NCBI GenBank assembly: GCA_000585015.1
Contig: JFAX01000003.1
Location: 162,702 to 214,284 of the forward strand
Direction: 5' to 3'
DNA: 51,583 nt
Source: Candidatus Accumulibacter adjunctus
Lineage (GTDB): Bacteria; Pseudomonadota; Gammaproteobacteria; Burkholderiales; Rhodocyclaceae
Position numbers and translations under genes: made by a program. How positions within the stretch are numbered: the stretch's first letter is position 1; each line of letters starts with the position of its first letter. The notes under the pieces were generated by a model, which worked only from the letters and a program-made list of their open reading frames with translations, did no database searches and was not told the DNA's origin. Positions 6,622-14,442 of this stretch are shown piece by piece.

Positions 6622-7956
6622 ATGAATGAGGACCTGCAACAGCTCGCCTTGCTCGACGCACTGCTCGGCAACTGGGACGGTATCCACATCCGCCTGGGCG
6701 ATCCCTCGCCGGCGCTGCAGGCGTCGTTGACGGCGCTGGCCGGGCGCCTGGCGACCGCTGCGAACGCCGACGCCGTGGCGCTGATCCTGGACGAGCTGCT
6801 CGACCTGCTCGAGGGGACGCCGGCCTACGCCTTCGTCCGCGAGCTGATCGTCCGCAGTCAGCTGGCTCTGGGCAAGACCCGCGCACTCGGCAGCGCCGGT
6901 GCCGTCTGCGCGCCGCTGGCCAGCGCCGAGGCCGCTGCGCTGGCCGGCGACGGCAGCGCGCGGCTGGCCACCGCCATCAGCGCCGAGGCCGAGCCATGCG
7001 CGATCGAGATCCATTTCGCCACCAACCGGCAGCTCGCGAGCGCCGGTGAGGAGCGCTTCACGGCCGACCCTGCCGGCCAGCTGGCGTACGGACTGGCACG
7101 CGTCACCATCCCGATCGATCGCCACCGCCTCGGTCATGTCGAGCAGCGCGCGTGGTGGAACCGGCTCGGCGACGCGAAGGACAAGCGGCGGTACGTCGTA
7201 CTCGGCGAAGTCGAGGCATTGTCCGGCGACGCGTTCCTCAGCCGGCTCGCGGCCGAGCCCGAGGCCGCCAACAGCCTGTTGGTGTTCACCCACGGTTACA
7301 ACGTCAGCTTCGAGGAAGCCGCGCGGCGGGCGGCGCAACTGGCTTTCGATCTCCGCTTTCGCGGCCGCGTCGTGCTCTTCAGCTGGCCGTCCTGCGGCTC
7401 GCTGCTCGGCTATGGCGCCGACGAGGAGCGCGCGCTGCTCTCGGCGCACACCTTCCGCGGTTTCCTCGAAGCGCTCGCCGACGGCCCGTGGAGCCAGGTC
7501 CACCTGCTGGCACACAGCATGGGCAACCGCGTGCTGCTGCACGGGCTGGCCGGCGACGCCTGGCCGAACGGCAAGCTCGCGCAGGTGCTGTTCGTCGCCG
7601 CCGATGTCTACGTCGATCTTTTCCGGCAGCAGTTTCCGCGCATCCGCGACGCCGGCGCGAACTACACCTCCTACGCTTCGCAACGCGACCGGGCGCTGTT
7701 CTTCTCTTCGCTGCTGCACCGGGGCGAGCGCGTCGGTGCGATCGACGGCACACCGTTCATCACCGAAGGCCTCGAGACGATCGACGCGACGGCGGTAGGT
7801 ACGAGCCTGCTCGGGCTGGGGCTGGGGCACAGCTACTTCTCTGACCGGCGCAGCCTGCTGACGGACATCGGTATCCTCGTCGGTGCCGGGCTGCCGGCTT
7901 CGCAGCGCGGTCTCGCGCAGTCCGACCGGCCGCGCTACTGGTACTTTCCGCGCTGA
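6622..7956 (+). CDS. DUF900-type alpha/beta hydrolase, CHAT partner
   Basis: A 444-residue serine hydrolase. Residues 1-90 form a helical domain with no recognised family; residues 90-135 are an Ala-rich linker; the DUF900 hydrolase follows, opening with IEIHFATNRQ. Oxyanion motif: FTHGYN (222-227). Nucleophile elbow: AHSMGN with S299. The likely catalytic His is H403 in GLGHSYFSD. DUF900 proteins are esterase- or lipase-like with largely unknown substrates. The start has GGAAGGGA about 10 bp upstream, and the gene follows the CHAT protease by 3 bp, so the two are made together. The unrecognised N-domain plus flexible linker would suit proteolytic release by the CHAT enzyme; this is inference. 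No signal peptide is seen, so it probably acts in the cytoplasm. Confidence 0.85.
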   Translation: MNEDLQQLALLDALLGNWDGIHIRLGDPSPALQASLTALAGRLATAANADAVALILDELLDLLEGTPAYAFVRELIVRSQLALGKTRALGSAGAVCAPLASAEAAALAGDGSARLATAISAEAEPCAIEIHFATNRQLASAGEERFTADPAGQLAYGLARVTIPIDRHRLGHVEQRAWWNRLGDAKDKRRYVVLGEVEALSGDAFLSRLAAEPEAANSLLVFTHGYNVSFEEAARRAAQLAFDLRFRGRVVLFSWPSCGSLLGYGADEERALLSAHTFRGFLEALADGPWSQVHLLAHSMGNRVLLHGLAGDAWPNGKLAQVLFVAADVYVDLFRQQFPRIRDAGANYTSYASQRDRALFFSSLLHRGERVGAIDGTPFITEGLETIDATAVGTSLLGLGLGHSYFSDRRSLLTDIGILVGAGLPASQRGLAQSDRPRYWYFPR

Positions 7957-8125
7957 CGCCGGCGTCGTCCGGTCGTCCGCCGCAGCCTCCTGCGCGTCGA
8001 CGGCGGTCGCCGCCTGCAGGCTCAGCTGCCAGTCGGGCAGCCTCCTGCCGATTCCGCACTCCTGGTTCTGGCCATGCCGCATCGGCGAAGGCCATTCGCG
8101 GTGCACGGACGCCGCAAACGAAAGC
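7957..8125. other. Intergenic, no gene
   Basis: This gap separates the convergent DUF900 and PEP-CTERM genes. I see no gene. The terminator hairpin of the PEP-CTERM gene lies at its right end. Confidence 0.5.
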
Positions 8126-8150
8126 GGCCGGGTCGGAAGCCGACCCGGCC
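8126..8150 (-). terminator. Strong hairpin terminator behind PEP-CTERM gene
   Basis: A perfect 11 bp stem (GGCCGGGTCGG / CCGACCCGGCC) with a 3-base loop at 8137-8139. On the minus strand it is followed by GCTTTCGTTTG, a moderate T tract. It lies 27 bp behind the stop of the PEP-CTERM gene and can also serve the converging DUF900 operon. Confidence 0.8.
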
Positions 8151-8176
8151 TGCTCAGTCGTGTCGCAGAAGGACGC

Positions 8177-8734
8177 TTACTGGCGGCGACGGCTGGCGGC
8201 AAGACCGGCCATCGTCAGGCCCAGCAGGAGCATGGTGCCGGGCTCCGGGACTTCGTTCGATACGGTCGTACTCGTGTCGAGGCCGAGTGCGATCGATCCC
8301 AAGCCACCGGGAACCTCGTTCTTGACGACCAGCGCGAGCGAGCTGAACTGGCCCGCGATCGGGGCGAAGGCCAGCGCGATGTTGGTCAGGCCCGTGCCGT
8401 CGGCCGATGACCAGCTCCAATCGCCGACGTCGACATTGTTGACCAGCACGTCCCAGTCTACCGACTGCCCGGACGACAGTACATTCTGCGTCACATTGAG
8501 ATTCATCGACAGCGAGCTGGGGTTGAACAAGCCGGTGGCGAAGTAGTTCTCCGAGACGAGGTCGCCGCGGGCAACCGACCAGAAATAGCCGATTTCCGTT
8601 GCACTGATCGAGCCAACCGAACCGACGACCGTAGCCGAACTCGTCGGGAACTGGACGGTTACACTCGCCGCGGTGGCCGCTCCGGCGACGGTGAGGAGCG
8701 CGGCAGCCAGGATGCTTTTGCGGAAGGACATCAT
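8177..8734 (-). CDS. PEP-CTERM sorting-domain protein
   Basis: A 185-residue secreted protein with a signal peptide (ILAAALLTVAGAATA) and a C-terminal PEP-CTERM signal: VPEPGTMLLLGLTMAG, then a basic tail ending RRRQ. Such proteins are cut by an exosortase, here presumably the XrtB encoded at 39.8-40.7 kb, and are delivered to the surface or polysaccharide matrix. The middle is Ser/Thr/Val-rich and beta-like with no enzyme motif, so a matrix or surface role is likely. Start: ATG 8734 has GGAGA 5 bp upstream; an ATG four codons earlier (8746) has no such site. It is monocistronic, with its own sigma-54-like promoter and terminator, more than 30 kb from the exosortase. Confidence 0.9.
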   Translation of the reverse strand: MMSFRKSILAAALLTVAGAATAASVTVQFPTSSATVVGSVGSISATEIGYFWSVARGDLVSENYFATGLFNPSSLSMNLNVTQNVLSSGQSVDWDVLVNNVDVGDWSWSSADGTGLTNIALAFAPIAGQFSSLALVVKNEVPGGLGSIALGLDTSTTVSNEVPEPGTMLLLGLTMAGLAASRRRQ

Positions 8735-8790
8735 TTTCTTCTCCATGGTAGTTGGTTGGGCAATCGCGCCTGGATTGCGGCACAACAACC

Positions 8791-8809
8791 CTGGCACGTT
8801 CCGTGCCAG
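8791..8809 (-). promoter_or_regulatory. Sigma-54-like promoter within a perfect palindrome
   Basis: CTGGCACG-TTC-CGTGCCAG is a perfect 8 bp inverted repeat. Read on the minus strand, TGGCACGGAACGTGCC fits the -24/-12 consensus TGGCACG-N4-TTGCW, with GG and GC in register (mismatches at the first T and last W of the -12 box). It lies 57 bp upstream of the PEP-CTERM start. RpoN with the PrsK/PrsR pair is known to control PEP-CTERM genes in exosortase bacteria. Whether this is a promoter or a repressor operator cannot be told by eye. Confidence 0.6.
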
Positions 8810-9104
8810 CAGCTGAAAAATGAATTCAAGTGCCTGTTTCCATTGAATGGTGCGATCGCTTTCGTGGCACGACCGAGCCACCGTTCGGCACCAGCCTGTA
8901 AATTTCTTCGACAGACTCGAGCCCGCGGGAAGGTCGATCCCGCGGTCACGGCTGGCGCGGTACAAGCGCCAGGTGTCGCGCGCCTGGCCGTGGATTCGCG
9001 GCTTGCCGCACTCGTGAACACCAGGCAAAGCGGCGGGACCGCCACTCAGCAAAGCTCGGCTGCGGTGTGGAACGACGACGAAGAGGCCGCTTGTGGCACC
9101 GGAA
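8810..9104. other. Intergenic, no gene seen
   Basis: This stretch lies upstream of the PEP-CTERM promoter and downstream of the CurA-like gene. No coding frame looks real. I see no clear terminator for the long operon that ends at 9105. Confidence 0.4.
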
Positions 9105-10121
9105 TCAGATCAGCCGCACCAGCTGCTTGCCGAAGTTCTGCCCGTGCAGCAGGCCGATGAATGCCGCCGGCGCGTTCTCGATTCCGTGCACGATGCTCTC
9201 GCGATGGCGCAACCGTCCGCTGGCGACGAGGCCGCCGAGTTCGCGCAGCGCCGGTGGCCAGAAGTCGAGGTGCTCGCTGACGATGAAACCCTGCAGTTTC
9301 AGCCGCCGCAGCAGGATCAGTTGCGCTTCGCGAAGCGGTATCGCCTGGCCATCGTAGCCGGCGATCAGGCCGCAGATGGCGATGCGGGCGAAGGGGTTGC
9401 AGCGCCGCAGGACGGCGTCGAGGATCCTGCCGCCGACGTTCTCGAAGTGGCCGTCGACGCCGTCCGGGCAGGCGGCGGCGAGGGCATCGGCGAGCGAGCG
9501 GGTGTCGCCATGCAGGCGGTGGTCGATGCAGGCGTCGAAGCCGAACTCCTCGACCACGGCGCGGCATTTCTCCGGCCCGCCGGCGATGCCGACGACGCGG
9601 CAGCCGCGCAGCCTGGCGAGTTGGCCGACGACGCTGCCGACGGCACCGCTGGCGGCCGAGACGACGATCGTCTCGCCGCTCCGCGGCACGATCAGTTGCA
9701 ACAGCCCGTACCAGGCGGTGACGCCCGGCATGCCGACGGCGCCGAGGTGGGCCGAAAGCGGGATTGCCGTGCCGTCGACCCGGCGCAGCGCGCCGGCGCG
9801 ATCGCCATCGACGATCTGGTATTCCTGCCAGCCGCCCATGCCGACGACCCGGTCGCCGACGCGGTAGCGGTCGCTGCGCGAGGCGACGATCTCGCCAACG
9901 GTGCCGCCGAGCATCACCTCGCCGAGCGCCTGCGGCTCGGCGTAGCTCTCGCCGGCGTTCATGCGGCCGCGCATGTAGGGGTCGAGGCTGAGATAATGGT
10001 GACGCACCAGCACCTGCCCGGCGACGAGCGCGGGCATGTCCGTCTCGACGAGCCGGAAGTTGTCCGCGGTGGCTTCACCGCGCGGGCGCGCAACGAGAAG
10101 GATCTGCCGGTTGCGCGTCAC
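9105..10121 (-). CDS. CurA-like NADP-dependent alkenal/enone reductase
   Basis: A 338-residue zinc-independent medium-chain oxidoreductase of the CurA / leukotriene B4 dehydrogenase / 2-alkenal reductase branch, which reduces C=C bonds of enals and enones with NADPH. The N-terminal GroES-like half shows YLSLDPYMRGRM, typical of this branch; the Rossmann half has SAASGAVGSVVGQLARLRG, then GIAGGPEKC for the NADP phosphate. Length matches the family. It is the last gene of the operon, starting 6 bp behind the metallo-beta-lactamase-fold gene. In this setting it could detoxify or process unsaturated aldehydes made by the upstream GMC and aldehyde dehydrogenase enzymes; that link is inference. Confidence 0.88.
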   Translation of the reverse strand: MTRNRQILLVARPRGEATADNFRLVETDMPALVAGQVLVRHHYLSLDPYMRGRMNAGESYAEPQALGEVMLGGTVGEIVASRSDRYRVGDRVVGMGGWQEYQIVDGDRAGALRRVDGTAIPLSAHLGAVGMPGVTAWYGLLQLIVPRSGETIVVSAASGAVGSVVGQLARLRGCRVVGIAGGPEKCRAVVEEFGFDACIDHRLHGDTRSLADALAAACPDGVDGHFENVGGRILDAVLRRCNPFARIAICGLIAGYDGQAIPLREAQLILLRRLKLQGFIVSEHLDFWPPALRELGGLVASGRLRHRESIVHGIENAPAAFIGLLHGQNFGKQLVRLI

Positions 10122-10127
10122 GCTCGC

Positions 10128-10805
10128 TCAGCCATCGATGAAGCGCTCGATGAAGCTGGCGACCTTCGCCTTGCCGACGAAGATGCCATAGTGGCCCTCG
10201 CAGAGGATGTCGGCTTCGAGCGCCAGCAGCTTGCGCAGCGATGCCCGGTAGTCCCGGACGCTCGATCGCAGCGCGGCGTGGATCGGCCCGTGCACGTCCT
10301 GCGCGAAGACGACGCGGCGATCGTCCGAGTCGACGACGAAGGCGACCGATCCCGGCGAGTGGCCGGGGATATGCACCACCTCGAGCGGGCGGCCGGCGAG
10401 GAGGATGCGGTCGCCGCCGGCGAGGCGGCGGTCGACCGGGCACGGAGTCAGGTGGTCGCCATACCAGCAGGCGGCGCTGACCTGGCTGTCGCCGGCTTCG
10501 AGCCAGGCGGCCTCGAGTTCGTGAATCGCCACCTGCCAGCCGAACCGCCGGCGGAACTCGGCCGCGCCGCCGCTGTGGTCATAGTGGCAGTGCGTCAGCA
10601 GCAGCGCCTCGACCTGCTCCGGCTGCACGCCGGCGGCCTCGATGTTCATCAGCACGCGCTCGCCGGCGCGCCCGCTGCCGGCGTCGATCAGTACGGCGGC
10701 GTCGGCGAAGTGGACGAGATAGATCGCCGCGTCGCTCTGGTCGGTCTGCCCGGGACCGCCGACCTGGCAGATCTCGGAGGTGATGAAGCGTGTTTGTGGT
10801 CCCAT
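10128..10805 (-). CDS. MBL-fold metallohydrolase
   Basis: A 225-residue metallo-beta-lactamase-fold hydrolase. The zinc motif THCHYDH is at 71-77 (H72, H74, D76, H77), followed by HIPGHSPGSVAFV and EGHYGIF, which supply further ligands. The fold covers thioesterases, lactonases and quorum-quenching enzymes; substrate cannot be decided. There is no signal peptide, so it is cytoplasmic. ATG 10805 (MGPQTRFITS) was chosen because the strand before the zinc motif has the right length from there, and it leaves 7 bp to the previous gene. Thioesterase or lactone hydrolysis would suit the lipase and oxidase neighbours, but this is inference. Confidence 0.85.
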   Translation of the reverse strand: MGPQTRFITSEICQVGGPGQTDQSDAAIYLVHFADAAVLIDAGSGRAGERVLMNIEAAGVQPEQVEALLLTHCHYDHSGGAAEFRRRFGWQVAIHELEAAWLEAGDSQVSAACWYGDHLTPCPVDRRLAGGDRILLAGRPLEVVHIPGHSPGSVAFVVDSDDRRVVFAQDVHGPIHAALRSSVRDYRASLRKLLALEADILCEGHYGIFVGKAKVASFIERFIDG

Positions 10806-10812
10806 CGGTTGA

Positions 10813-11079
10813 CTATTCCCTGTCGGCCTCGGCCAGCGCGGCGAGGAGTTCGCTGCGGGCATCGGCGTGATCCTGGTATTGGTGGCCGCGGCTGCGCGCG
10901 TACCAGTAGCGGCTGTTCCAGGCATCGCCCTCGATCTTGTGCAGGATCGCATGGATCCAGCACGCCAGCGGGTCGTCCAGATCCTGGACGATGAGGTGCG
11001 CCTGCTCCCAGTCGCCGGCGAGAGTTGCGCGGATGGCGCGCCGGCAGTTGTCGCGCGCCGGGTCGTCGCCGGCCGTCAT
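10813..11079 (-). CDS. Small hypothetical protein, 88 aa
   Basis: An 88-residue soluble protein with no recognised family. It is largely helical: NCRRAIRATLAGDWEQAHLI, then CWIHAILHKIEGDAWNSRYW, with an acidic tail ending EADRE. The alternating helices and aromatic residues (GDAWNSRYWYARS) resemble a single TPR-like hairpin. Its ATG overlaps the stop of the preceding gene (ATGA), so it is translationally coupled, and it ends 7 bp before the MBL-fold gene. Coupling inside a metabolic operon argues that it is real and assists one of its neighbours. Confidence 0.75.
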   Translation of the reverse strand: MTAGDDPARDNCRRAIRATLAGDWEQAHLIVQDLDDPLACWIHAILHKIEGDAWNSRYWYARSRGHQYQDHADARSELLAALAEADRE

Positions 11080-11900
11080 CGTGACGGCCAGCCGGGTTGC
11101 GGCATCGGCGGCGGCAGGCCGGGATGCACCACTGCCGGTGGCGGCGGCTCCGGCGTGTTCGCGAGTGGTCGCGCCGAGGGCAGCGGCGACGGCACGCCGG
11201 GATGCACCAGTGGCGCCGGCAGCGGCGACGACGGCTGCAACCCCGCTGGTGGCCGCGGCCGCTGCGACCCCGCTGGTGGCCGCGGCGGCTTCACTTCGAT
11301 TGGCGGTTGCGGCCGCTGCCACTGCCGCGGTGCGATGGACGCATGCCGCAGCTGGAAGGTCACCGGCCGCGCCCGCAGCAGAACCCGCCCGGCGTGGTCG
11401 ATGATCGCCGCGTCGAGCTGATGGAACTGGTTGGCTGGCGGCAGCGTGTCACCCCAGAACTCAGGCGGAATCATGAACTCGCTGGCGGTGAAGCGCTGTT
11501 CGACCGGCCGGCCGTTGATCGCGACGACGAAGGCGTGCCCTTCGCCGAGCTGCAGCCGCGGTTCGACCGCCAGGCGGACCTCGAACAGCGCGGTATTGGC
11601 GACGACGGCGCCGCCATCCTCGGGAAAGGTGATCGCCAGGCGACGGTAGCTCGCGGCCGCCTCTTCGCCCTTGCCGGCTGCGTCGCCGGGCGTGGCGCTG
11701 GCCGGCGACGGCGGTCGGCCGATCGGCACCGGCTCGATGACATTGAGTGGTGGCAGGGTCACCGGCCGGGCGCCAGGCTGTGGTCTGTCGGAAAAGACTG
11801 GCCCGTTGGCGCCGCGGGTGACGAAAACCTCATCGGCGACCAGCGCTGCCGGCAGCGCAAACGACAGACAGCAGCCGGCGAGCAGGAGGCGGGTGTTCAT
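11076..11900 (-). CDS. Exported protein with Pro-rich C-terminus
   Basis: A 274-residue exported protein. The signal peptide (LLLAGCCLSFALPAALVA) is followed by DEVFVTRGANGPVFSDRPQ, which resembles the DUF4124 start, then an Ig-like beta section (ITFPEDGGAVVANTALFEV ... FVVAINGRPVEQRF), and from about residue 195 a proline-rich tail with repeats such as RPPAGSQRPRPPAGLQP. The tail may span the wall or be disordered. No enzyme motif is seen. It starts inside the stop region of the lipase gene (4 bp overlap) and overlaps the next start (ATGA). It probably works in the envelope with the upstream membrane lipase; precise role unknown. Confidence 0.75.
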   Translation of the reverse strand: MNTRLLLAGCCLSFALPAALVADEVFVTRGANGPVFSDRPQPGARPVTLPPLNVIEPVPIGRPPSPASATPGDAAGKGEEAAASYRRLAITFPEDGGAVVANTALFEVRLAVEPRLQLGEGHAFVVAINGRPVEQRFTASEFMIPPEFWGDTLPPANQFHQLDAAIIDHAGRVLLRARPVTFQLRHASIAPRQWQRPQPPIEVKPPRPPAGSQRPRPPAGLQPSSPLPAPLVHPGVPSPLPSARPLANTPEPPPPAVVHPGLPPPMPQPGWPSR

Positions 11901-12820
11901 CGCCGGCTGCCCACAGCCGCAGGGTCCGCAGAGAGTGCAGCGAGCAGCGTGCTGGCGACGCGTGGCGAGTAGAGCATCGCCAGGTGTCCGAGACCGTCGA
12001 TCGCGCGGTGGGTCGCGCCGGGCAGCTCGAGATTGGCTTGCGGCATCACGAAATTGTCATGCGGACTGTAGATGACCACAGTATCGAGCAGCGGCGCCGG
12101 GTTGGCAAGAGCCTGCAGCCAGTCGCCGTGCGGACGCATCTGGCGCGCGTTCTCGCCGGCGCCGACGTAGGCGAGCTGGCTGCCCTGGTGTGGCGTGCCG
12201 AGCGTCACCAGCTTCGCCACCCGCGCGCTGCCGCAGCGCTGCAGGTAGCGGCGCGCCACCAGCCCGCCCATGCTGTGGCCGACGAGCAGCAGACGCTCGG
12301 CACCGGTCTGCGCCAGCACCTCGTCGATCCGCCGCGCGAGCGGATCGACGTAGTGCTCGATGCTGCTGTAGACCGGTTCGAGGCTGATCGTCGCCACACT
12401 CCAGCCCGCCGCCTCGAGCCGCCGCCGCAGCCACCACCAGGCGGCGCGCGAACAACCGTAGCCGTGCACCAGCAGGACCGGCTCTCGCCGACGGCCAGCC
12501 GCGGCGCTGCCGGCAGGCAGGCGGTCGGCGCCCATCCAGCAGCGTTCGAGGGGAAAGATGAGGACGAAGCTGAGGACGAAGGCGGCGTATTCGGCGAGCA
12601 CCATGCGCAACGCCCGCACCATGCCCAGCCGCGGTGCCGGCGAGTGCCAGGCGACGGCAAAGGCGTAGCTCGTCGCGACGAGCAGCGCCCGCAAGGCGAG
12701 AACTCCGCCAACGGCGGCGACCGCGGTCGTTGCCGGCGAGGCATCGCAGAGCTGCGTCACGATGGCCACGTAGAGCGCCACCTCGAGCAGCAGCGACAGG
12801 CAGAGGGCACGGGCGAGCAT
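11897..12820 (-). CDS. Membrane-anchored alpha/beta hydrolase (lipase/esterase)
   Basis: A 307-residue triacylglycerol-lipase-like enzyme. The first ~90 residues carry two or three membrane helices (ALCLSLLLEVALYVAIVTQL, GGVLALRALLVATSYAFAVA, YAAFVLSFVLIFPL); the hydrolase follows. The oxyanion motif is LLVHGYGCSRAAW, the nucleophile is S183 in VGHSMGGLVARRY, and the Asp and His lie in IYSPHDNFV and IDGLGHLAM. This matches membrane-attached lipases with PGAP1/LipA-like loops. It starts 14 bp after the GMC oxidoreductase and overlaps the next gene by 4 bp. Together with that oxidase it may release and oxidise fatty or sterol-like alcohols; this is inference. Confidence 0.85.
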   Translation of the reverse strand: MLARALCLSLLLEVALYVAIVTQLCDASPATTAVAAVGGVLALRALLVATSYAFAVAWHSPAPRLGMVRALRMVLAEYAAFVLSFVLIFPLERCWMGADRLPAGSAAAGRRREPVLLVHGYGCSRAAWWWLRRRLEAAGWSVATISLEPVYSSIEHYVDPLARRIDEVLAQTGAERLLLVGHSMGGLVARRYLQRCGSARVAKLVTLGTPHQGSQLAYVGAGENARQMRPHGDWLQALANPAPLLDTVVIYSPHDNFVMPQANLELPGATHRAIDGLGHLAMLYSPRVASTLLAALSADPAAVGSRR

Positions 12821-12834
12821 GATGCGGCTCGGGG

Positions 12835-14442
12835 TCAGGGAATCAGCGGCGGCGGCCGCCCCGACAGCTCGGCGGCGAGCAGGCTGGCGTTGCGTGCCAC
12901 CAGGCCATAGATCGACAGCTGCGGATTGGCGCCGAGACTGGTCGGAAACAGCGATCCGTCGTGAATCGACAGGTTGCCGAGCCAGAAGTGCCGGCCACGG
13001 TGGTCCGCGACACCGCGCTGCGGCGCATCGGCCATGCCGCAGCCGCCCATCACGTGCGCGCTGACGACGCGGCAGAGCAAGGGTTTCAGCGGCAGCTCGG
13101 CGATTCCCTTCTTCGCCTGCGCCCAGCTCGAATAGAGGGGCGCGGTCTCGTGCACCGGCGTCACCGCGCGCGCGCCGGCGGCGAACTGGATCTCGGCCAT
13201 CGCCAGCAGCGCGCGCCGGGCTGCCTCCCAGATCACTTCGCCGAGCGGGTAGTCGAGGATCGGCAAGCCATCACGACCCAGCCGCACCTGGCCGCCCTGG
13301 CTCTCCGGATGGAAGCCATCGCGCAGCAGCGCGAGGACGACATTGACGCGGGTGAACTCGCGCATCAGCGCGGCGTGCGCGGCGCCGAAGCCCTGCAGCG
13401 TCGTCGCGTACAGGACCGGGTGCAGCGGCGGCGTCTCCAGCTTGAAGCCGAGCGGACCATCGATCGCCGCCTGGTGCAGGAAGAAGTCCGAGTACAGCGT
13501 CTGCGGCGCGCCGGCGTAGGCGTCGACCCGCTCCGGCATCACCGCCGACGAGATGATCACAGGGTGCAGGAAGGTGCGCTTGCCGAGCAGCCGATGCGGA
13601 TCGGGAACGCCGCTGCGCAGCAGCAGCGCCGGGCTGCCGATGGCACCGGCGGCGGCGACGAAGTGCCGCGCGCGCAGTTGCACCCGCTTGCCGGAGGGAT
13701 GGATGCCATCGGGCCGCAACGCCACGCAGTCGAGGGCGCTGATGCGGCCGCCGCTGAAGCGCAGTCGCTCGGCGCGCAGCCGGGTGTACAGCGTCGCGCC
13801 GCGGTTCAGCGCCGCCGGGATGGTCGTCAGCAGCATCGACTGCTTGGCATTCGTCGGGCAGCCCATGCCGCAGTAGCCGAGGTTCCAGCAGCCCTTGACG
13901 TTGCGCTTGATGGCGCCGACCGGAATGCCCAGCTTCTCCGCGCCGGTGGCGAGCACCTTGTTGTTCGCGTTCGGCGGCGTCTCCCACGGCCGCACCCAGA
14001 GCTTGTGCTCCATCACCGCGAACCACGAACTCATCGCTTCGGCACTCAACTGATGCAGGCCGTAGCGGCGCTGCCAGAAGGCGAAGACTTCCGGCGGCGT
14101 CCGGAAGCTGCTCGTCCAGTTGACCGTCGTCGAGCCACCGACGCAGCGCCCCTGCAGGATGTTGATCGCCTTGTCCATCGTCTTGCGCGCCGCCGAATCC
14201 TGGTAGAGCTCGGGATAGGCCTCGGACTCGAGCATGCGGAAGTCGCTCGACGAGCGCAGCGGCCCCTCCTCGACGAGGATGACGCGCAGGCCGCTGGCGC
14301 TGAGGATGTCGGCGGTCACGCCGCCGCCGGCACCACTGCCGACGATGACGACGTCGGTCTCGACCGTCTGCCCCTTGCCGAGGGTGGAGGCGTCGATGTG
14401 CTTCCAGCCGGCGGCGAGACCGGCACGGATCGGGTCGTGCAT
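12835..14442 (-). CDS. GMC-family FAD oxidoreductase
   Basis: A 535-residue flavoprotein. The FAD-binding motif DVVIVGSGAGGGVTADILSA spans 30-49 and is followed by VILVEEG. The C-terminal signature is AHVMGGCGMA with the catalytic His, then SIHDGSLFPTSLGANPQLSI, which is typical of the cholesterol-oxidase / long-chain-alcohol-oxidase branch. A four-cysteine stretch (GCWNLGYCGMGCP) lies in the middle, as in that branch. The start overlaps the stop of the subunit-3-like gene. With that TAT-leader partner it probably forms a membrane or periplasmic alcohol dehydrogenase passing electrons to the respiratory chain. The product aldehyde would feed the aldehyde dehydrogenase encoded upstream. Substrate unknown. 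Confidence 0.88.
   Translation of the reverse strand: MHDPIRAGLAAGWKHIDASTLGKGQTVETDVVIVGSGAGGGVTADILSASGLRVILVEEGPLRSSSDFRMLESEAYPELYQDSAARKTMDKAINILQGRCVGGSTTVNWTSSFRTPPEVFAFWQRRYGLHQLSAEAMSSWFAVMEHKLWVRPWETPPNANNKVLATGAEKLGIPVGAIKRNVKGCWNLGYCGMGCPTNAKQSMLLTTIPAALNRGATLYTRLRAERLRFSGGRISALDCVALRPDGIHPSGKRVQLRARHFVAAAGAIGSPALLLRSGVPDPHRLLGKRTFLHPVIISSAVMPERVDAYAGAPQTLYSDFFLHQAAIDGPLGFKLETPPLHPVLYATTLQGFGAAHAALMREFTRVNVVLALLRDGFHPESQGGQVRLGRDGLPILDYPLGEVIWEAARRALLAMAEIQFAAGARAVTPVHETAPLYSSWAQAKKGIAELPLKPLLCRVVSAHVMGGCGMADAPQRGVADHRGRHFWLGNLSIHDGSLFPTSLGANPQLSIYGLVARNASLLAAELSGRPPPLIP

Noticed and set aside
3838-8202. A 1454-codon minus-strand frame across the CHAT and DUF900 genes
   Set aside because: It is a GC-driven antisense frame; composition is Arg/Gln-rich without motifs, while the plus strand has two proteins with intact catalytic motifs.
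8154-8783. An alternative minus-strand frame over the PEP-CTERM gene
   Set aside because: It lacks signal peptide and sorting signal; the neighbouring frame has both.
9093-10994. A 633-codon plus-strand frame across the CurA and MBL-fold genes
   Set aside because: It is an antisense frame; both minus-strand genes have full family motifs.
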